Part shown: one piece after another, positions 30,883-41,517 of the stretch
Layout of the letters: every line of letters begins with the position of its first letter
How positions within the stretch are numbered: position 1 is the stretch's first letter
Made by a program: the position numbers and the translations under genes
From: Cercis canadensis
Taxonomy: Eukaryota > Streptophyta > Magnoliopsida > Fabales > Fabaceae
Length of the DNA: 64,000 bases
Assembly: GCA_003255065.1 (NCBI GenBank)
Contig: QAOA01008484.1
Location: 43,259-107,258, forward strand
Direction: 5' to 3'
Notes under the pieces: model-generated
The model's input: only the letters and a program-made list of their open reading frames with translations
Database searches by the model: none
Told to the model about the DNA's origin: nothing

Positions 30883-31164
30883 CTTGCCCCCCAAAGCTTG
30901 AATTTTGGTTACACCGATGTTCGAGTTTCTGGACGGTGAAAAGATAGCCGTTTTATCGCGACTGTTCGTTGCCCTTCGTACTGCTACGTGGTGTGACTCA
31001 AATGGTCCATCAGTATGACAACAATGATGCCCATCGCCAGTTTAGCGTCTCGAGGCAGGAAAGCTGCTGTGGACACAACGTTTGAGCTTTTCGTGCCTGG
31101 CGACGACTTTCTGTTGTCCGTTGGATGAGGTTATCTTGGGCCGTTAGATAAGAATTTTCTGTGA

Positions 31165-31173
31165 TATATAAGG
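31165..31173 (+). promoter_or_regulatory. TATA-like box for the antisense ORF
   Basis: TATATAAGG within GTGATATATAAGGAAGG lies about 200 nt before the ATG at 31369. Upstream, at 30985-31000, are TACGTGG and TGACTCA, which match cores of known plant bZIP sites. This fits a separate promoter reading away from the 3' LTR; the assignment is inferred from sequence only. Confidence 0.5.
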
Positions 31174-31368
31174 AAGGACCTGGAATCTCGTTCTACTCTT
31201 TTGCGCAAATCTTCAGAGAACAGATTGAGGTCGGAGGGAATTTAAAAATATAGACGCTCCAAAACTCTGCTCGGAATTTGTTCAATAAGGTAGATAATCC
31301 TCTCCCCTGTGAGCCATTTTTAGGATTCTTAGGTTGAGTTTACTGTTGTGTTTTTTTTGTTTTTTGTA

Positions 31369-33420
31369 ATGATGAATTCGTCTAATGAGAGTTTCGGTAC
31401 TCCTTCTACGTCCTCAAATAGATCTGTGGTAGAGGTCCAGCCTATGAGGGCCTCTGACCCCTTTTTTGTTCACCAAAAGGTTAGGTCGGTTAAATCATCC
31501 ATTAGTCATCAATTTTTGGAAGGTTTATGGGAAGATTGTGAAAAAATAAATACAGACTACCATGACTTCGACTTGGAGGCTTACCCTCCGAGTTCCCCAG
31601 TCTGTGAGATCTGTCCTAATAATAGGTTTTTTACTTTCAACGTAGCTTTCCTAGATAGGGCGGGAGCCGAGCTTCCACTTACGGATTTTGAGATGGATTT
31701 TTTCTGTACTGTGAACGCGGCCCCGACCCAGCTCCATTCAAATGAGTGGGGTTTCCTTCGTGCCTTCCAAGCTATGTGCGACCTTCTTCTTGTAGATGCT
31801 AGGGTGGACGTTTTCTTTCACTTTTTCAGCTTGAAAGACATAAGAGAGTCCGACAAAGAATATGTGTATATTGTCAGTCGTCCCTAGCTATCCTTGATGA
31901 AACTCATTGAGGAATCGGCGAAGGGATGGAAGGATCAATTTTTCTGTGTTACCGTGCCGACTTGGGTTGGGGTACCCAAGCCGGATAAAGCTTTCTTTTT
32001 ATGCCCAAATGGGAGCCCCCGATTCCCTCTAGAGGGGAGACAATATGTTAATAAGCAACAAGCTCGAGAGTATAACTAGGAAGGTCGCCGGATAATTAGG
32101 GAAATATCCGAGCTCACGTACGAGAAGTCCAAGCTCGTGAAGTTGAGGGCGAAGGATTTGATTGGTCAGTATTTGATGGTTTTATTTATCTTGAGTTTTT
32201 TTGTCTTAGACAGCTAACCGACCTTGTTTTTTGTTTGCCTTTTGCAGAAAAGAAAATCAATAAGGAAGAAATGGTACGCTTATCAAAGCTTGCCAAGTTT
32301 GTAAAGACGCCAAGCGGGAAGCCAGAAGGGACTTCGGCTGAGGCGAGCGCCAAGGCACAGAAGGAGCCTACAGTGGCTGTGGCTGAGCCGATCACGGTCA
32401 TTCTTGCTGAGGATGAGACAGTTAGGGTCAACCTTGCCGTAGCTGAGATGGTTCCTCTTGCATCCACAGAGAGGGCACAAGGAAAATGTCCTATGGTTGA
32501 GGCACCCTCCTCCAATCTTCGTCATAGGGACCGGAGCTCAAAAAAGCACAAATCATCTCATAAAGAGCAGATGAGGCCTAGTGGCTCCTCCATTCATCCC
32601 GGAGATCCGAGTAATGAGGTCAGGCCTTTGCCCTTTGATATTTTTACTACTGACTTAGTTGAAGGGGATCCCAATCACCCAAGTATCTCATTTTGGAATA
32701 CTCGGTTCCTTTTCCAGGAGAGGGTTGATGTCGTCCTGACCAAGGCTGACATAGAGCAAGGTTGAGAAGACTCTAGAGAAGATGCTGCTCAAGTACCTGC
32801 TTGCCAACGCATCCCAAGATCTAGCTGTGATCCGGGGTCTGCAACAAAGGATGGGGGCACAGAGTCCCTACAAAAGTTGCAGGAAGAACAAGAGTTCACC
32901 CGTATTGAGAAAGAATTTGCTTTGATGGCTCTGAAAAAAGGCTGAAGACGATCTTCAAAAGGTGCGGGCTGAGAAAGAGGAGTTAGAGCTTCAACATTTG
33001 ACTGTTACCTTGGTCGCTCTCAACAAAGCCGAGGCGGATGTTCGACACCTTCAGTTTGAGAAGCAAGAGTTAGAGGACCAACATGAGGCCGATACTTAGC
33101 AAATGCAAGAGACCTTAACTCTTGCGCGTGAAGCCCGTGATTAGGAGGTGGAGATCCGGAGCCAGATGCATCGTCGAGTGCAAAGAGCTCACCAATCCAA
33201 AGCTAGACTAAAGAAGAGGGCTGAGACCAAGATCAGGGAAAATTATGTCGTGGCTTTAGAGCAAGGCTTCAAGAACACCATAGAGTAAGCTAGGCTACAA
33301 TTCCCTGATCTAAGACCAGATTTTATGGACTATTTCAAAGTAGTCCAGGATGGCTAGCTGGTTGCGGATGACGATGAAGGTGATGATGGTGCTGAGGGTG
33401 CGGCTGCGGGTTGATGAGTT
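31369..33420 (+). pseudogene. Antisense ORF of the Tat element (putative gypsy-type transposon protein), spliced, decayed
   Basis: The ORF lies opposite to gag-pol. Exon 1 (31369-32164) holds LPLTDFEMDFFCTVNAAPTQ, LHSNEWGFLRAFQAMCDLLL and FFHFFSLKDIRE, the pattern of the putative gypsy-type transposon domain found in antisense ORFs of Tat elements. A GT-AG intron (32165-32247, 83 nt, donor GTCAGT, acceptor TTTTGCAG) is phase 1, and splicing it joins both frames exactly (next residues KKINKEEMVRLSKLAKF). Exon 2 has a K/S/H-rich stretch (RSSKKHKSSHKEQM), then coiled-coil-like E/K/L-rich sequence to about 33350. Breaks: stops at 31885 and 32077, a one-base frameshift near 32760, several later stops. 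Function in the family is unknown. Confidence 0.75.
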
Positions 33421-34204
33421 AGGGGAGGAACGTGACTTGGGCACCGAACAGGAAGCTGCTGAAACACTGTCGCAAGCCGGGGACCCAAAGCTTTAGCTTT
33501 TAACTGTTTATATTTTGAACATTTTTAGGAATTGTATGTACCATTTTGAAAATGAATGAATATATGACTTTTTGAGATCATTTGCATTGTGCTCGGATTC
33601 TTATGTGTTAGACGAAATGACTAAGTATAACCAGATTTCTAAAGTGAATGGTAAGTGCCGAGGTTTTTAATTTGTGAACTTTCTTCCATTGTTTTTAATA
33701 AGAAATTCGATAATTGACCTAAGGTAAAAGATAAGCTCGGGGGTTTCGATCTCCAATTTTTTTTTCAATCAATCCGGAGCTCGATAGATTTAACTCTAGT
33801 AGTTAATGAACGCTAAAGGACGACTTCAAGGTCAAAAAGCATGGACTAATTAACTCTTGCTAGAACATTTGTCCTTGATAGGTGTGTATCCATAAAAGAT
33901 TTGGAAATATAATCGGTTTGTACTTGCTATAAAGGTTACAAACATAAAGGACTTTTATACATGTTAGATCTACGCTCGTGATGGGGGTTATAAACTTAGA
34001 TCGGTTTGTACTCGCAATAGAGGTTACAAACTTTAGGTTAGTTTGCACTCGCGATGGAAGTTACAAACTTTAGGTTGGTTTGCACTTTTGATAGAGGTTA
34101 CAAACTTTGATCGGTTTGCACTCGCGATGGAGGTTACAAACTTAGATCGGTTTTGCACTCGCGATGGAGGTTACAAACATAAAGGATTTTGCTAAAACAT
34201 TACT
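33421..34204. repeat. Spacer with a tandem repeat of about 36 bp
   Basis: From about 33911 to 34187 a unit like GGTTTGCACTCGCGATGGAG followed by GTTACAAACTTAGATC repeats about seven times with divergence. It lies between the 3' end of the antisense ORF and the end of integrase, that is in the untranslated zone. Tat elements are known for tandem repeats in such zones. The rest of the spacer shows no gene; a possible polyadenylation-like AATGAATGAATA for the antisense transcript is at about 33550-33562. Confidence 0.75.
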
Positions 34205-35369
34205 CTTCATATATTCTAAGATTAGTTACATTCTAGGTTCTGGGGACCTCGAGACCCTCTTTAGTTATCAGTTTGTAAGCCCCTTTTCCCAGGACTTCTT
34301 GTACTCGGTATGGGCCTTCCCAATTTAGGGGAAGCTTGCCTTCATTGAGGTACTTTCTTGTGATATCTGCCTTCCGGATGACGAGATCATCTGTTCAGAA
34401 TTCTCTAGTTCTAACTTTGGTATTGTAATATCTCGTGATTCGCTGTTTATATGCTAGCATCGTAAGCCTAGCCTTATCTCTTTCTTCATCAAGTAATTCC
34501 AAATTTGTTTGCATTGCTTCTTGGTTATGCTCGGTATAGAAGTGTTCTTTCCTCCAGCTCGGTTCTCCGACCTCGACGGGTATCATTGCTTCAGTGCCAT
34601 ACGTGAGTTTGTAAGGTGATTCCCTAGTGGAGGTTTAAGGAGTTGTTCGGTAAGACCATAGTACCCAAGGAAGTTCTTCAATCCAACTTCCTTTGGCATG
34701 ATCCAACCTCTTTCTTAATCCTTCGAGTATTATTCAGTTAGTTGCTTCGACTTGCCCATTTGCTTGAGGATGCTCTACCGAGGTAAAGTTCAGTCTGATC
34801 TTCAAGTCAACATAAAAAGTTCGAAACCCTGTTTCTGTGAACTAGGTTCCATTGTCTGTTGTTATGGTATGTGGGATTCTGAACCTGCAAATTATGAAGG
34901 TCTCAACAAATTTCTTAGCATTTTTTGCTGTAATGGTAGCCAAAGGTTCAACCTCAATTCATTTAGAAAAATAATCTATAGCAACAATAAGAAATTTCCT
35001 CTGCCCAGGTGCTATGGGGAATGGTCCCAAAAGATCCAAACTCCAACGACAGAAAGGCCACGGTTTGACTGAAGTTTGAAGGTCAGAGCCTGGGGCAAAG
35101 TGGATATGGGCAAATTTCTGGCATTTGTCACATTTTTTCACAAGGTTCGAAGTGTCAACTCTCAAGGTCGGCCAATAATATCTAGATCAGAGAACCTTGG
35201 CTACCAGAGAGCGAGCTCCGACGTGATGGCCACAGATGCCTAAATGAATTTCCTTCAAGACGTAAAGGGAATCTTTCGGGGGCAAGCATTTTAACAGTGG
35301 AGTGTAGTATCCACGTTTATACAGTGTACTACCCTCGAGACAATAGTTGCATACAATTCTTTACAACTT
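34205..35369 (-). pseudogene. Tat element integrase
   Basis: Reads the zinc finger end (NLVKKCDKCQKFAH), the core WSLDLLGPFPIAPGQRKFLI, TTDNGT with a stop right after, and HPQANGQVEATN with a stop, then [12 protein letters not shown] and the C-terminal region AMIPVEVGEPSWRKEHFYTE to the final GKLPLNWEGPYRVQEVLG. ORFs left are 34959-35165 and 34395-34586. The catalytic D, D and E can be seen, but at least six stops break it. Its last codons lie at about 34210, next to the tandem repeat spacer. Confidence 0.82.
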
Positions 35370-36398
35370 CTAAGCTTCAGCTTTTTCCTTTTGTAGCTCT
35401 CCCACTTGCAAGTAACGTATAATCGGGGTCATCCAAGAATGTGTATCTTTGCCAATGCAGGCTATTTCACTGTGGTTAATGCTCGAATGAAGGATGGTCT
35501 CTTGTATCACTGTCTGATTGTGGCCAGGCTTCTTGCTACTGGCGAGTTTAGAGAGAATATCATCTCGGGTATTCTTAGCTCGCGGAATATGATGTATCTC
35601 GAATTCTTTGAGGTTAGACATATAGGTTTTGGCTGCGTCTAAATATTTAGCCATTTGAGAGTCTTTTGCCTGATACTCTCCCTTTATTTGGCTGGTGACC
35701 AACTGTGAATCTGTTTAGACCTTGAGAGTTTCTGCACTAAGCTCCAGAGCCAGACGCAAGCCGTCGATAAGTGCTTTGTACTTTGCTTGGTTATTGGAGA
35801 CCAGGAACTCGAAACGCAGGGATTGCTCGATGATTATCCCTTCTGGTCCTTCAATAACTATTCCCGCCCCGTCCTCTTTAAGGTTAGAAGATCTACCCAC
35901 AAAAAGTGTCCACTTAATGGAATATTCTGACCTGAGATTTTTGGGTCTGGTAAGTTCGACCATGAAATTGGCAAGGGCTTGGGCTTTAATTGCTCCCTTT
36001 GGTTTGTATAATAGGGAGTGTTCAGAGAGCTCTACAGACCAACCGAGCATACGCCCCGCGAGGTCGGGTTTTTGAAGGATCTGCTGTATAGGCTGGTCGG
36101 TTCGAACTGTTATCACATGGTTCTGAAAATATGGTCGCAAACGACGAGCCGAAAGGAGGAGAGCATAAGTTAGTTTTTCAATCTTGTGGTACTTTAATTC
36201 TAAGGCTTGGAGGGCATGATTGGTATAATATACGGGGAACTATATTTTATCCTCTTCTCAGACTAAGGCCGAGTTGACTACCTGGTCACTACTGGCCAAA
36301 TAGATAAACAGAGTTTCTTTGTACTTGGGTTTGGAGAGGATGGGCGGTGAAGTTAGATATTCTTTCAACGGATCAAAAGCTTGTTGACATTCAGTGGT
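35370..36398 (-). pseudogene. Tat element RNase H and archaeal-type RNase H-like region
   Basis: ORF 35715-36140 reads RPYFQNHVITVRTDQPIQQI, LAGRMLGWSVELSEHSLLYK and WTLFVGRSSNLKEDGAGIVI, the two-step RNase H layout typical of Tat/Ogre elements (a gypsy RNase H followed by a second RNase H-like domain). ORF 35370-35702 continues it (LKEFEIHHIPRAKNTRDDIL). The zone 36141-36398 reads the first RNase H with stops. One stop separates the two ORFs. Confidence 0.75.
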
Positions 36399-37313
36399 CT
36401 ATTGGAAATCCTTAAGGTTTTTAAGGGTTTTGAAGAAAGGCAAATTTTTGTCTGTCGACTTCGACATGAACCTGGAAAGGGCTGATATCTTTCCTGCCAA
36501 CTGTTGAACATCTCGTACTGTTCTTGGTGGTTCCATGTTAATAATGGCCTGGCACTTGTCAGGGTTTGCCTCGATGCCTCTATGAGTCAGCATGAAACCA
36601 AGGAACTTGCCGGCCTCGACCCCAAAAGCACACTTGGAGGGATTCAGCCTCATGTTGTGCTTTCGAAGCTTGGTGAATGTTTCTTCCAAGTCCACGAGAT
36701 GCTTAAGGTTGGAGTTTGATTTAACCAACATATCATCCACATAAACCTCTACGTTCTTGCCAATTTGATCTTTAAGAACCTTGTCAACCAACCTTTGGTA
36801 AGTTGCGCCTGCATTCTTTAAGTCGAATGACATTACCTTGTAGCAGTAAATGGCCTTTTCGGTAATGAAGGTTGTTTTCTCCTCGTCGTTAGGACACATT
36901 TGAATCTAGTTGTATCCTGAATAAGCGTCCATGAAACTAAGCTTATACCCCGATGCTCCGTCCACAAGTTTATCGATACTCGGGAGGGGGTATGGGTCTT
37001 TAGGACAAACTTTGTTTAGGTCAGAGAAATCCACACACATCCGCAATTTACCATTTACTTTCTTTACCATGACTACATTAGATAACCAAGTCGCATATGG
37101 TAATTCTCTTATGAAACCGACATCGAGCAATTTTAGTACCTCTTCTTGGATCGCGTTTTGCTTTTTGGGACCAATTATCCTTTTTTTCTGAGATATTGGT
37201 TTAGCACCTGTATTTATAGCAAGTTTATGACAAATAAAATTTGGATCAATACCTGGCATGTCAGAAGCTGTCCATGCGAACAGGTCGGAATTGGCTGCTA
37301 AGAGGTCGACCAA
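36399..37313 (-). pseudogene. Tat element reverse transcriptase
   Basis: ORF 36906-37313 gives fingers and palm (FAWTASDMPGIDPNFICHKL, GKLRMCVDFSDLNKVCPKDP, FMDAYSGYN), stopped by a TAG at 36906-36908, and ORF 36399-36899 in continuation gives the catalytic VEVYVDDMLVKS and the thumb (LRKHNMRLNPSKCAFGVEAG). The aspartates are intact; a single stop between the two ORFs and another at 36399 disable the enzyme. Confidence 0.87.
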
Positions 37314-37411
37314 TCTCTTAAGGTTTTCTGGGGGTATACCAGATCTTACTCGGACCTCTGGTCGTTATGTTGGCCGACTTGAAAAGCTATAAGGTCTCCC
37401 TTAGGCTCAGG

Positions 37412-38160
37412 TCAGTTATCGGCCTTTTGCTCTCTATTATCTAGCTCTTGGAGGGGAATCTGATTGTTCAGGGCTGTCCTTATCGGGCTATCATGCTTCG
37501 AAAGCTTCGAGTAATCAATGGCGAGGCTGATATTGTAGCATGTTCTTCCTAGGAGCTGGTCCCCTCTAGCTTGACCGACTTGACCTGACATCGTCGGGAA
37601 TTTGAGGAGAAGATGTTTTGTTGAAACAATAACATTCATTATGTTAAGGGAAGGCCATCCTAGAATTGCGTTATACCCTGATGGGCAATCAACAACTAAA
37701 AACCTTACCTCCTCACTGGTCAGGTCAGGGTATTCCCTAATGGTAGTCCAGAGGTTTATAGTTCTCCTTACATCAACATGAGCTCCGGAGAATCCAACCA
37801 AGGTTCCGGGGCAATGATCGAGATTGGAAGATGGGATATCCAACCGTTTGAAAGTACGATAAAAAAGGATGTCTGCTGAACTCCCTTGATCGACTAGGAC
37901 CTTGCGCACTTCATAATTGGCCACAAAACATGAAATTACCATAGGGTCATCGTGCTCCATGTCATTATCCGAGAATGATATGACTGTGGTATTGGGATTT
38001 CTGTGGATCATTGTAGTGGTATGGAGCACTTCTTTTTTATGCCGTTATGTTACTCGTTCGTGTCTTCTCCGAGAGGACTTGGATACTCCTCCTCCTGCGA
38101 ACCCTCCTGTGATTGTATTGATGGTCCCTGCGGCATTACGCCTTGGGTCTTCTTGAGGGG
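37412..38160 (-). pseudogene. Tat element aspartic protease
   Basis: The ORF (37412-38029) contains VLVDQGSSADILFYRTFKRL, the D-x-G-S-S active site form of Tat proteases, and FLVVDCPSGYNAILGWPSLN, the second conserved part. It would release Gag and Pol proteins. The upstream part to gag (38030-38325) is frame-broken and G/R-rich. Confidence 0.82.
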
Positions 38161-38325
38161 TCAGTTGACGTCAAATAGGTGATAGACTTCGGCGTCTGTT
38201 CCTATCTGGGTTGGGATTCCTTGGAGGAGATCTCTGGGGTTGATTATCTCTACCCCGTGGTCTCGAGGTTGGAGGAGGAATATCGACCCAAAATTTTTGC
38301 AAATAGCCTCTCCTCAACAGGTCCT

Positions 38326-39590
38326 CTATAAGGTTGGGAAGGTGCCTGCAATCTTAGTTCCATGGTCTTTCCCTTGATGGAAAGCACAATATTTTCCTTT
38401 GTCAGCGCCTACATCACTTTTCGACTGTAGGAGTTGGGCGAGCTTGGTTTGGCAGATCTCTTCTAAAACCCGAGCTCTGGATTGATTCAGAGGGGTAAAT
38501 GCCTTAAATCGGGGTCGGTTGGGAGATCTATCTCGTTGGCCTCCCTTTCGATCTTCCTGAGGTTTTTTATCCTTTGTTTTGTTTTTCTCTGACTGACCTA
38601 GCACCTCTTCTAAGTTGATGTGTTTTGAGGTCATGGTGAGCAACTTAGAAAGGTTGCTCGGTGGGTCAAGCGTTAAATTTTTGTGTAGCCGACCTAGTCG
38701 GAGACCTGCCTGAATAACATGCATGGCTACTAAGTCCGTCAAATCCCAGACCTGTAAAGAAAGCCTAGTGTATCGACTCATGTAATCCTTTAGAGATTCG
38801 ATCTCCTGTTGTTTTAAGGTGGCTAAAATGACCGAAGACCATTGGTGAGTAATGCTTGTGGAGAAGCGAGCTTGCAAAAACTCGGATAGCTAATCAAAAT
38901 TGGCTATACTGTTTGGGGGAAGGTTAGAGAACCATTGAAGTGCCGCTTAAGAGCATGATGAAATTATAATTTTCTAGGTGCTCCCTGGGGTCAGATGATC
39001 TATCGAAGGGTTCAAGCTGAGGTTGCCTGAATGTGGTTGGAACAACGTAGTCAAGGATGCGTTGGACAAAAGGGTGTCTTCCCACTTTTTTCTGCCTTTC
39101 AGAAATGGGCGGGGAGAGTTGAAGATCTGAGAAGTTTTTCCTTTACGCAAGTATAAAGAAGCTTCCGGATTATTCAAAAGGTTAGTAGGCAGATCTTGAG
39201 TATATTGTGAGTCATTGCTTGCAATCTCAGTGGAAGGTTGGTAGAGCGAGTGCCCGGAGGATTCGGCTTCACGAATATTTTCCTTCTTCCTAAACTCAGC
39301 TAACTCTGCCCTGTCAGCCATTCGTTCTTGTTTCAAATTCCGAATTTCTTGTATGAGGAAGTGCAAAGTATCTTCGAACTGCTCTCGACGAGCTTTGTGG
39401 ATGGTTTTGAGATCAATGGTTGGTCAGGCCACCCGCAATTATTTCCTCAAGTTAGAAGGTTGAGCTGGTGGTTCTTTGACTGGGGTAGAAATCTCTTCTC
39501 GAACAGGAGGTGGAACTATCGGATCAGATGGGTCATCCATGTTCATGATGCTAGACTCATGATCAGCCAATGAGATTTGTAGGTGTGGAA
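38326..39590 (-). pseudogene. Tat element gag
   Basis: ORF 38974-39366 reads a coiled-coil-like N-terminal part (RREQ upstream; ERMADRAELAEFRKKENIRE), and ORF 38326-38877 the gag core (FSTSITHQWSSVILATLKQQ, EIESLKDYMSRYTRLSLQV) and the CCHC-like end KYCAFHQGKDHGT, in which the last cysteine is not preserved. Likely start near 39545 in SIMNMDDPSDPIV. Stops at 39439, about 38890 and others interrupt it. Confidence 0.8.
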
Positions 39591-39605
39591 AGGAATCTAA
39601 ACGAA

Positions 39606-39623
39606 TTCCCACAGATGGCGCCA
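39606..39623 (-). promoter_or_regulatory. Primer binding site of the Tat element
   Basis: TGGCGCCATCTGTGGGAA on the - strand, two bases inside the 5' LTR. It begins with the TGGCGCC used by many Tat and Athila elements; the exact tRNA was not determined. Confidence 0.7.
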
Positions 39624-39625
39624 AA

Positions 39626-39981
39626 TGACGATGCCTGAGTTCCGGGTTAGTTATATCCTGAAGGTCGAGCGATCTCCTAGGTCGGGTGGATCCGAGCTAA
39701 CCTGAAATAAACAAATTGGGCCGGATATGTATTTCTGGACTTCGACGATTAAATTAGTTTAGTCCGAGCTTGATAATATGAATTAAGTTCTTTGGAATCT
39801 TTTCTGAAGACCCCCTTACCTTTGTTATGTGGGCTATTTATTGGAAACGGAGAACCATGAGTTTGGCGGGTTATTGGGGATTTGAGATGGGTCGAGTTAA
39901 GGCTTACCGGGTTCCCATTTAAATGGCCCATTAGTCTATTGGGCCTTTAAGCATAATGGCCTGAAAGAGTGGACCACTACA
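39626..39981 (-). repeat. 5' LTR of the Tat element
   Basis: Direct repeat of 30526-30882, 356 bp, about 30 differences including one gap. Confidence 0.9.
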
Positions 39982-40343
39982 TAAAGGAAATCAAAACCCA
40001 AATTCTAAGCTTGCTTTTTGCTTTATAAAAATTTCAGAAATGAAACAAAGAAAAATTTTAACCAAGGGAATGTAAAAAAAGAAAATAAATAGGAAGATAG
40101 AAAGGGGAGGAGTAATTCAAGCCGTGAAGGTGCAGCTCCAGTACCCCCAAACACTTGTTTTACAACCAAACCAAAGTACCTAGCCATAGTTAAACAATAA
40201 ATAGTTTGAAATTTGGAGAATGAATTAAAAAACCGGTAAAGGGTCACAAGAACAATGAAGATAAAAGATTTGTTTGAAACCGAAATACCTCCAAGTTGAA
40301 TAAACTTCTGGTTAGATTTGATTGTTGCTCCATGATTACAGGA

Positions 40344-40765
40344 TGTTAGGAACTCAAGCTGCGAAGATAGAACTCACCCAAAAGACTAGTCCATTAGGGG
40401 AGTGTGTCTTCACTACTTAAGTACCATCCTACAATTGCTTGCGGAATCGATGTGGGACTTTCCATATCATAACATTACCCACCCCTTAGAAAGCTGATGC
40501 CCACGGACGGCCCACTCTTGGCTGCCCACTCAGAGTGGCTGACACTCTGTTTGCCAGGTAGCCCTTTCCCTGGTAGCTCATTTCCAAGGTCGCCCCCACC
40601 CATTGCGCTTCTGTCTCTCAATAAAAGCACCAATATTAGGAACTCAAGCTGTGAAGGTAGAACTCACCCCAAAAGACTAGTCCATTAGGGGATGGTGCCT
40701 TCATTACTTAAGTACCATCCCACAATTGCTTGCGGAACCGATGTGGGACTTCCTATATCATAACA
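40344..40765 (-). mobile_element. TRIM-like element: two 131-bp direct repeats around 159 bp
   Basis: 40344-40474 and 40634-40765 are near-identical direct repeats (AGGAACTCAAGCTG to ATATCATAACA) with TG...CA ends in the left copy (TA start in the right). The inner 159 bp has no ORF. On the - strand AAGGGGTGGGTAA precedes the left repeat and could be the polypurine tract; a primer site is not clear. Flanks do not match, so no target duplication is seen. Small size, LTR-like ends and lack of coding fit a terminal-repeat retrotransposon in miniature. Confidence 0.55.
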
Positions 40766-41517
40766 TCGCAGATTGCGTGAGAAGGGGAAGTGGCAAGAGA
40801 AGTGATGTGTTCTCGTCACCCGAAGGATCAGAACGGAATGCTTGGATACCAAACTGTGGGATGACTTTGGTTATCTCAACAAGGTGAACCCTTAACAAGG
40901 AATGATTTATTAGTAAGTTCAAGTTCGATTCTTTGCCCAAGAACAATAGGGAAGCTCTCAATCCAGAGAAACTCAATAATTCAGAAACTGAATAATATTA
41001 ATCTCAAAATTGTTTTGCCAAGACCTAAACGAATCCTTTATATAGGAATTCGGCTAAGAGGCTACAAACTAAAACAAATCCTTTAAGAATGTTAATAAAA
41101 CCTTAATACATTTTTTGGCCCATAAACATAAAGGCCCAAAAATAAAAACTAATTAAATTAAACATAGTTTTCGGCCTAATTAGATAAGGCCCATGATGCA
41201 TCCCTAGACTATGCAAATTGGGCTCATTAATCCATAAGTTAATGCCCAAACGTGATCTTCAAGTTTCCTCCAAGTTAAGCTCCAAACTTGGACTCCAAGT
41301 TGGTACATGCGCACCTTCTACAAGAGACAGATAAGTGATCCATCTTAATTCTGAACTTGGCCCTGTTTCTCTCTCCTTGGTTTGCACCTCTTGGACTAGG
41401 CTCAGCAGTGCCTGTTTCACACGCTTAGCCCTGCTTCTAGTCATTAGGCCTCCAACTCCAAGCAAGGGATCATGAACATGCCTAGGGTTAGAGGGTGTAG
41501 CAAGCTGATTCGCATCA
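40766..41517 (-). repeat. LTR-retrotransposon 3'-end repeat, copy B
   Basis: Second copy of the unit at 1-493, with more of its length. On the - strand it reads, in order, a coding tail (GGLMTRSRAKRVKQALLSLV, 41259-41517), AT-rich LTR-like sequence with TATATAAAGGATTCG, then ACAGTTTGGTATCCAAGC near 40845-40862, which resembles a primer binding site. It ends against the TRIM-like element. Confidence 0.55.

Larger units (their letters stand above)
30526..39981 (-). mobile_element. Full-length Tat-lineage Ty3/gypsy element with an antisense ORF
   Basis: LTRs of 357 and 356 bp (30526-30882, 39626-39981), TG...CA ends on the coding strand, a polypurine tract next to the left LTR and a TGGCGCCA primer-site start next to the right one set the order on the - strand: gag, protease, RT, RNase H, integrase. 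Between integrase and the 3' LTR lies a long ORF on the opposite strand. This layout is known from Tat-lineage elements such as Grande and Retand. Flanks GAAAG and TAAAG give a 5-bp duplication with one mismatch. About 30 LTR differences by eye (about 92% identity) make it older than both full-length copia elements here. All domains carry stops. Confidence 0.9.

Noticed and set aside
33911-34187. CRISPR-like array
   Set aside because: Units follow each other without unique spacers, diverge from one another, and lie in a plant retrotransposon.
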